From an uncultured Porphyromonas sp. (lineage in GTDB: Bacteria > Bacteroidota > Bacteroidia > Bacteroidales > Porphyromonadaceae): a DNA stretch of 7,759 nt. Of this stretch, positions 1-4,902 are shown one piece after another. The notes beneath the pieces are model-generated. The model worked only from the letters and a program-made list of their open reading frames with translations, did not search any database and was not told the DNA's origin. The DNA is taken from NCBI GenBank assembly GCA_902465775.1, contig CABQOJ010000053.1:1-7759 (forward strand), written 5' to 3'. The position numbers and the translations under genes were made by a program. Position 1 is the first letter of the stretch. Each line of letters begins with the position of its first letter.

Positions 1-23
1 GTAATTAGCCAGCCAACCAACCC

Positions 24-1880
24 GTGAGACAGTTCCTCAAGCTCTTCGGCAAGTACATCCGCCCCTACCGCCACTACATAACAGGTGGCGTCATCGCCAA
101 TATCCTCTCAGCGCTGCTCAACCTGCTCGCCTTCTCGCTCATTATGCCGATCCTGCGCATCCTCTTCGGCATGGAGCGGACCACACCCGTCTACCATACG
201 CTCGACAGCATCAACTGGTTACGCCCATCAGACTGGAGCGTAGCTGTAGACTACATCGTGGGGAACTTCAACTACTACGTCTCCCAGCTCATCCAGCAGT
301 ACGGTCCCTCCCGTACGCTCCTCCTCCTCTGCATCTACCTCGTCGTCATGACGCTCATCAAGGTGGGCGTCACCTACGGCGGCATCTATATGCTCGTGCC
401 GATCCGTACAGGCGTGGTCCGAGATCTGCGCAATGAGTTCAATGCCAAGCTCCTTCGGTTGCCGATTTCGTTGATTAGCGAAGAGCGCAAAGGCGACCTC
501 CTCGCACGCTTCTCAGGAGATGTCGCTGAGATCGAGTACTCCATCATTGGCATCCTAGAGAGCCTCATCAAGAACCCTATCCTCATCCTCATCTACCTTG
601 TGGCGCTCTTTGCGATCAGCTGGGAGCTCACCCTCTTCGTCCTCATCGTCCTGCCGATAGCCGGTTACGTCATGGGAGCCGTGGGCAAGCGACTCAAGCG
701 AGACAGTCTCGAGGGGCAGACGCAATGGGGACGACTTATGAGCATGGTCGAGGAGACCCTCTCGGGGCTGCGCATCATCAAGGCGTTCAATGCAGAGCAG
801 CAGATCTCTGACCGCTTTACTAAAGCCAATGAACAGTATCGACGCACCATCTCGCAGGTCTATGCTAGGCAAGGCTTAGCGCACCCCATGAGCGAGTTCC
901 TCGGCACCACAGCCATTGCGATCATCCTCTGGTACGGCGGTAACTTGATCTTTGCGGGCGATAGCACCATCACGGCCGATGCTTTCATCTACTACCTCGT
1001 AGTCTTCTACAGCATCATCAACCCCGCCAAAGAGCTGAGCCGTGCCTCCTACTCAATCCAAAAGGGGCTCGCCTCGATGACTCGCATACAAACCATCCTC
1101 GACTACCCCGAGCGCATCACAGACCCCGTGGATCCTCTGCCCGTCACCTTTGACCAAGGCATCTCTTACGAAGATGTCTCCTTCCGCTACCAAGAACCCT
1201 GGATCCTACGCCACCTCAACCTCACCATACCTAAAGGTCAAATGATCGCACTCGTGGGAGCTTCGGGTGCCGGCAAGAGTACGCTCGTAGACCTGCTGCC
1301 CCGCTTTTACGACGTCACCTCAGGGCGCATCACCATCGACGGCACTGACATACGGCAGGTACGGGCCAGCGAACTAAGAGAGCTCATAGGCTATGTCAAT
1401 CAGACGCCGATCCTCTTCAACGATACGATACGCAACAACATCACCTTCGGCATGGAGCGCGCCGTCAGCGACGAGGAGGTGCGTACTGCTGCCGAGGCGG
1501 CCAATGCGACCGAGTTCATCGACCAGCTCCCCGAGGGGTTCGAGTACAACATCGGTGACGGCGGCAGCAAGCTCAGTGGCGGGCAGCGTCAGCGACTCAG
1601 CATAGCACGAGCTCTGCTCAAGGACTCACCCATCCTCATTCTCGACGAGGCGACCTCAGCACTCGACAACGTCTCCGAGCAACTAGTCCAGGAGGCTATC
1701 CAGCGCCTCGTCAGCGACCGTACCACCATCGTCATCGCCCACCGCCTCTCCACGATCATGCACGCCGACCTCATCTGCGTCATGCAGGAGGGGCAGATCG
1801 TCGAGCAGGGCACCCACGAGGAGCTACTCGAGCGTGGCGGGATCTACGCCCAGCTCTACCAGATACAGTTTAAGGAGTAG
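24..1880 (+). CDS. ABC transporter, fused permease and ATPase (MsbA-like exporter)
   Basis: A 618-residue half-transporter that would dimerise in the inner membrane and use ATP to move a lipid or other hydrophobic substrate outward. The N-terminal membrane domain (about residues 15-335) has hydrophobic segments near 20-48, 98-125, 184-217 and 292-335. The ATPase domain (about 378-618) has an A-loop tyrosine (Y389), Walker A GASGAGKST (412-420), Q-loop Q460, signature LSGGQ (517-521), Walker B ILILDE with catalytic E542, D-loop SALD (545-548) and H-loop H573. All catalytic residues are present, so a homodimer with two working sites is possible. The start is GTG at 24: an in-frame TAG lies at 6-8, no ATG lies between, and the next methionine falls inside the first membrane segment. 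Length fits the MsbA/LmrA family (about 580-620). The substrate cannot be read from sequence; lipid A-core export is one option, drug or peptide export another. The patatin gene follows after 42 bases. Confidence 0.95.
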   Translation: MRQFLKLFGKYIRPYRHYITGGVIANILSALLNLLAFSLIMPILRILFGMERTTPVYHTLDSINWLRPSDWSVAVDYIVGNFNYYVSQLIQQYGPSRTLLLLCIYLVVMTLIKVGVTYGGIYMLVPIRTGVVRDLRNEFNAKLLRLPISLISEERKGDLLARFSGDVAEIEYSIIGILESLIKNPILILIYLVALFAISWELTLFVLIVLPIAGYVMGAVGKRLKRDSLEGQTQWGRLMSMVEETLSGLRIIKAFNAEQQISDRFTKANEQYRRTISQVYARQGLAHPMSEFLGTTAIAIILWYGGNLIFAGDSTITADAFIYYLVVFYSIINPAKELSRASYSIQKGLASMTRIQTILDYPERITDPVDPLPVTFDQGISYEDVSFRYQEPWILRHLNLTIPKGQMIALVGASGAGKSTLVDLLPRFYDVTSGRITIDGTDIRQVRASELRELIGYVNQTPILFNDTIRNNITFGMERAVSDEEVRTAAEAANATEFIDQLPEGFEYNIGDGGSKLSGGQRQRLSIARALLKDSPILILDEATSALDNVSEQLVQEAIQRLVSDRTTIVIAHRLSTIMHADLICVMQEGQIVEQGTHEELLERGGIYAQLYQIQFKE

Positions 1881-1922
1881 AAGCTCCCCCCGGTATCTAA
1901 AAAAGCCTCCCCCACATATCAT

Positions 1923-4388
1923 ATGAAACAACCATCGACCCTCCTCGCCAGTCTGATCCTATCTCTTGTCGCTCTCTGCACGCCCATCGCGATGCAAGGA
2001 CAAAGCGACAACGCCAGCGACAGTCTCAAGATGCGCTGTGGCATCGTGCTGAGCGGAGGAGGCGCTAAGGGACTAGCACATATAGCGCTCCTCGAGCTGA
2101 TCGACTCTCTGCAGATACAAGTCGACTATATCTCTGGCACCTCCATGGGAGCTGTGGTCGCTGGACTTTACTCGGCTGGACATAGTGCCACGGAGATCAA
2201 GGAGCTGGCCCGTCAGGAGGACTGGGGACGCATCCTGAGCAATCGGCTACCTTACGACAAGGTGGATATGTGTGAGAAGGAGGACTACGGGACTTATGCG
2301 CTAGAGTTTCCCATGCGCCGAGGCATCCCCAAGCCACCCTCCTCAATCATCGAGGGGCAGTACCTGATGGAGGTTCTGATGCGCTACACCTTCCCCGTGA
2401 GACATATCACCGATTACGCTCAGATGCCGATACCGCTCCAGCTTGTAGCCTCGGACGTCGGAGCGGGAGGCGCCTGCGTGATGACCTCGGGATCGATGCC
2501 ACTCTCCATACGCGCCAGCCTTGCGATCCCAGCCTTCTTCGCACCCGCTGTGGTCGATGGTAAGCTACTCGTCGATGGAGGCTTGGATCGTAACTTCCCA
2601 GTCGAGGAGGTTCGCTCCATGGGAGCCAACTTCGTCATCGGTAGTTATACCGGAGCTAGACTGCGAAATGTGGAGGAGCTCGAGCATAGTCCTATTGATG
2701 TCATCCTGCAGTCCTATGCGCTCCTGACCAAAAAAGAGGTGGAGCGTCAAGCCAGTCAAGTCGATGTGATGCTAGACTTCTCCCAAGCGCTGAGAGACTA
2801 CACCTCGGCAGACTTTAGCCAGCGTGAGCGGATCATAGCGCTTGCAGAGATTGAGGCGCACAAGCTCTTGCCACAGCTCATCGCCCTCAAGGCTCGGCAA
2901 GTCGCCCAGGGCATCACTTATCAGAGGCGACAGCTCGCCCCAGTCTCTATACCGATCCAGCAGGTCAAAGTCTCGGATCAGTGGGGAAGCCCCCTAGAGG
3001 AGTCTGAGACAAAGTTCATACAAAGTGTGATCGGCGACAATCTCTCTATCCTAGACTCCGTGGAGCTCCTCCAGCAGCGCATTGACATGCTGATGGGCTA
3101 CAACCGCTACGCACAGGTCTACTACACCTATGAGGCAGACTCGACGAGACGAGACCATGAGGTCAACACGATACACTTCTTTATCAAGAAAAAGCCACAA
3201 GCCCTCCTCCGACTAGGAGCTTACTACGACCCCTACGAGTCGGCAAACATCATCCTCAACACTTCACTCAGAGATCTGCTCCTCCCCAACTCGCGACTCT
3301 CCGCCAAGCTCGCCATATCTCAGCTCCCTAAGCTACGCGCTAGCTACTATAAGTGGCTCGACAACGGTTACTCCTACTGGCTCAGTCCTTACATCTCCCT
3401 CCGCCTAGACCGCTGTGACAACATTCATCTGCGTTACCTTTCACAAATAGAGGACCAGACGGAGGCCACCTTCTACCAGGCGTCCCTCGCCAGTGGCCTA
3501 AAGATGGGCTACACCTTGTCGCCACAGTCTCAGGTAACGCTCGGCATCCAGTACGGCTCTATGTATGTGTGGCAACCACGTCCACCTTTTGACCAAGAGA
3601 TGAAGGAATCAGCACAAGTAGCCTCGTCTGACTGGGTGCCTATGAATCAGTTCAACCAGCTGATGCAGGCCAACCGCACGCCTAAGCTAAGCTACCGCCA
3701 CGGCACCTGGACGATGAATCTAGCTTACCAGCAAAACAGCTTGAATCGAAAGACCTTTGCTACACGGGGTAACCACTTCGCACTAGCCGCAGAGCTTACG
3801 CTAAAGAACACCTACGCCCTCTCACCACTCCCCGCAGATGCCTCGGAGAGCCAGAAGCAGATCCACAACCTGCTCAATCCCGAGGAGAGCATATCCCCAC
3901 AGCGAGGCCCCCTCTTGCATATCTCTGTCTATGAGCATCTAGTTGCACCCCTGAGTCGGAGAGTAGCGCTACACGGACGACTCTTTGGCGGAGTCAATCT
4001 AGACCTTGGCAAACCTTGGCGAGAGAGCTTTCACTTCGACAGTTACCTCTTCTTAAGTCAAAAGTTTCACCTCGGGGGCTTTGCCAATGTCGGCCTAGAC
4101 GATCAGCCCATCTTCTCTGGGCTACGATACCGAGAGTATCCGGTCAACAACTTAGCAGCGCTCTATCTAGGCGTACAATACACCCCGATCAAGAATCTCT
4201 ACATCACCCCGCACGTTAGTGTCGGCGCAGACATCCAGGCGCCCAACCTGCAGGACAGCGACCTCCTCTACGGCGCTGGCATCGATCTAGACTACGACTC
4301 TCTGATAGGACCTATCAAGCTCTCGTTCAGTCGCTCCAACGTCCTACGCGCCTCACGCTTCTTCTTTAGCCTCGGCTACGCCTTCTGA
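1923..4388 (+). CDS. Patatin-like phospholipase with outer-membrane beta-barrel (type Vd, PlpD-like)
   Basis: An 821-residue predicted outer-membrane lipase. Residues 1 to about 26 form a signal peptide (charged start, hydrophobic core, AMQG-Q type end). The patatin domain (about 39-240) shows the oxyanion loop GGGAKG (45-50), the nucleophile elbow GTSMG with Ser74, and the DGG motif with catalytic Asp218, so the Ser-Asp dyad is intact. Residues about 340-425 look like one POTRA domain. From about 426 the alternating polar/aromatic pattern of a beta-barrel runs to the end, with a GGF...SGLRY stretch (718-735) resembling the inward loop of Omp85-type barrels, and a final strand ending in Phe (FSLGYAF), as expected for Bam-dependent insertion. 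This domain order matches Pseudomonas PlpD and Fusobacterium FplA, which are lipases of the type Vd class. Whether the lipase domain is released or stays attached is not visible. The start ATG follows an AT-rich stretch without a Shine-Dalgarno sequence. It probably shares a transcript with the ABC exporter; a lipid-related partnership is inference. Confidence 0.93.
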   Translation: MKQPSTLLASLILSLVALCTPIAMQGQSDNASDSLKMRCGIVLSGGGAKGLAHIALLELIDSLQIQVDYISGTSMGAVVAGLYSAGHSATEIKELARQEDWGRILSNRLPYDKVDMCEKEDYGTYALEFPMRRGIPKPPSSIIEGQYLMEVLMRYTFPVRHITDYAQMPIPLQLVASDVGAGGACVMTSGSMPLSIRASLAIPAFFAPAVVDGKLLVDGGLDRNFPVEEVRSMGANFVIGSYTGARLRNVEELEHSPIDVILQSYALLTKKEVERQASQVDVMLDFSQALRDYTSADFSQRERIIALAEIEAHKLLPQLIALKARQVAQGITYQRRQLAPVSIPIQQVKVSDQWGSPLEESETKFIQSVIGDNLSILDSVELLQQRIDMLMGYNRYAQVYYTYEADSTRRDHEVNTIHFFIKKKPQALLRLGAYYDPYESANIILNTSLRDLLLPNSRLSAKLAISQLPKLRASYYKWLDNGYSYWLSPYISLRLDRCDNIHLRYLSQIEDQTEATFYQASLASGLKMGYTLSPQSQVTLGIQYGSMYVWQPRPPFDQEMKESAQVASSDWVPMNQFNQLMQANRTPKLSYRHGTWTMNLAYQQNSLNRKTFATRGNHFALAAELTLKNTYALSPLPADASESQKQIHNLLNPEESISPQRGPLLHISVYEHLVAPLSRRVALHGRLFGGVNLDLGKPWRESFHFDSYLFLSQKFHLGGFANVGLDDQPIFSGLRYREYPVNNLAALYLGVQYTPIKNLYITPHVSVGADIQAPNLQDSDLLYGAGIDLDYDSLIGPIKLSFSRSNVLRASRFFFSLGYAF

Positions 4389-4395
4389 CACCACC

Positions 4396-4434
4396 GCTAG
4401 ACCACCTGCTCCGACCTCGGGAGAGGCTTCTAGC
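4396..4434 (+). other. Stem-loop in the patatin 3' untranslated region
   Basis: A perfect 6-base inverted repeat, GCTAGA (4396-4401) and TCTAGC (4429-4434), encloses a GC-rich 27-base interior that can itself partly pair (CTCC with GGAG). No T-run follows, so on its own it is not an intrinsic terminator. It may stabilise the 3' end of the transcript or act together with the hairpin at 4446-4470. It could also be chance. Confidence 0.3.
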
Positions 4435-4443
4435 AGGGAGTAC

Positions 4444-4478
4444 AAAGGCCCTACACCGACCACGGGGCCTCGTCCTTT
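4444..4478 (+). terminator. Probable terminator after the patatin gene
   Basis: AGGCCC (4446-4451) pairs with GGGCCT (4465-4470) around a 13-base loop. The flanking AAAGG (4444-4448) and CCTTT (4474-4478) can also pair as an alternative. The 3' tail is CGTCCTTT rather than a clean run of T, so intrinsic termination may be weak. A second inverted repeat just upstream, GCTAGA (4396-4401) with TCTAGC (4429-4434), encloses further GC-rich pairing. The position, 56-90 bases past the patatin stop codon, fits a transcript end. Confidence 0.45.
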
Positions 4479-4680
4479 ACAGCTATCAGTTATTGCACAC
4501 AGATCTGTGTGACAAACCCTCTACCGCAGGTAGCCAAGACCGCCGCCCATCATCTCCTATTAGGAGTAAATTCTTCGTTGGGCAAACTCAATGCCCGCTA
4601 GTTTCCTGGCTCAGTGAAGTCTCTGTGGAGGTGTCGTCCAGTAATTGGATCAGATCTCTGTGTCACCCGCGCTCAAGCGT
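4479..4680. other. Non-coding region with a cluster of short inverted repeats
   Basis: No convincing gene is visible here. Besides the palindrome at 4496-4511, the stretch holds CTACC-GCA-GGTAG (4521-4533), CTCCTA-T-TAGGAG (4554-4566), GGGCA with TGCCC around a 7-base loop (4580-4596), TCCA-GTAAT-TGGA (4637-4649) and CGCT-CA-AGCG (4670-4679). The spacing suggests either a structured RNA on one strand or the remains of a small non-autonomous repeat. I cannot match it to a named RNA family. Open frames across it (4493-4684 and 4645-4842, +) have no recognisable protein signature. Confidence 0.4.
4496..4511. repeat. 16-base perfect palindrome
   Basis: CACACAGATCTGTGTG reads identically on both strands with no spacer. 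A related but imperfect string, CAGATCTCTGTGTCAC, occurs at 4651-4666 in the same orientation; it differs mainly by a CT insertion after CAGATCT. Possibilities are a dimeric regulator's binding site, a piece of a dispersed intergenic repeat, or part of a terminator. The sequence alone does not decide. Confidence 0.6.
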
Positions 4681-4700
4681 ATAAAGTCTGAAATGGTGTA

Positions 4701-4732
4701 TTTGCTTTTTAAAGAAAGAATGCTTAATTTCG
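4701..4732 (+). promoter_or_regulatory. Candidate Bacteroidetes promoter for the repeat-protein gene
   Basis: TTTG at 4701-4704 is followed after exactly 20 bases by TAATTTCG at 4725-4732. The Bacteroidetes primary sigma factor consensus is TTTG, 19-21 bases, TAnnTTTG; here the -33 box is perfect and the -7 box matches at five of six fixed positions. Transcription would begin near 4738-4741, giving a leader of about 160 bases before the ATG at 4903. These motifs are short and the region is AT-rich, so chance matches are possible. Confidence 0.5.
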
Positions 4733-4739
4733 CCCTTGT

Positions 4740-4902
4740 AGTGGGAAGGCTTCAGCGACTCCTCGCGTTCCCTCCCGCATCTTACCACGTTGCGACCAGC
4801 CGTAGCGTAATAAGAGGTGGAAGGGAGGGTAGAGAATTCTAAGAGAGCTTGTCCTCTATATCACCAACGAGATTTTTTATACACTAAACTAGTTACAAGC
4901 TT
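4740..4902 (+). promoter_or_regulatory. Long 5' leader with competing stems
   Basis: CCCTCCC (4770-4776) pairs perfectly with GGGAGGG (4823-4829). The 46-base interior offers further pairing: CTTA (4781-4784) with TAAG (4811-4814), and a TTGCG/CGTAA stem with one G-U pair. The 5' part of that stem can instead pair upstream, TTCCC (4768-4772) with GGGAA (4743-4747). The two folds therefore exclude each other. A run of six T lies at 4873-4878 but is not directly behind a stem. No known riboswitch or leader-peptide pattern is recognised. The last 30 bases before the start codon are AT-rich and lack a Shine-Dalgarno sequence. Confidence 0.35.

Noticed and set aside
24..1880. Degenerate half of a heterodimeric ABC exporter
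   Set aside because: Walker A, signature, catalytic Glu and H-loop His are all canonical, so there is no sign of a degenerate site.
1881..1922. Terminator or promoter between the ABC and patatin genes
   Set aside because: The 42 bases contain no clear stem followed by T-run and no TTTG/TAnnTTTG pair, so separate transcription is not supported.
4493..4842. Two small + strand frames (4493-4684, 63 aa; 4645-4842, 65 aa) in the gap
   Set aside because: They overlap each other in different frames, lack hydrophobic or family signatures, cover the inverted-repeat cluster and the candidate promoter, and have no supporting start context.
4873..4878. T6 run upstream of the repeat gene as a phase-variation tract
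   Set aside because: Six bases is too short for efficient slippage, and it lies outside both the coding region and the proposed promoter spacer.
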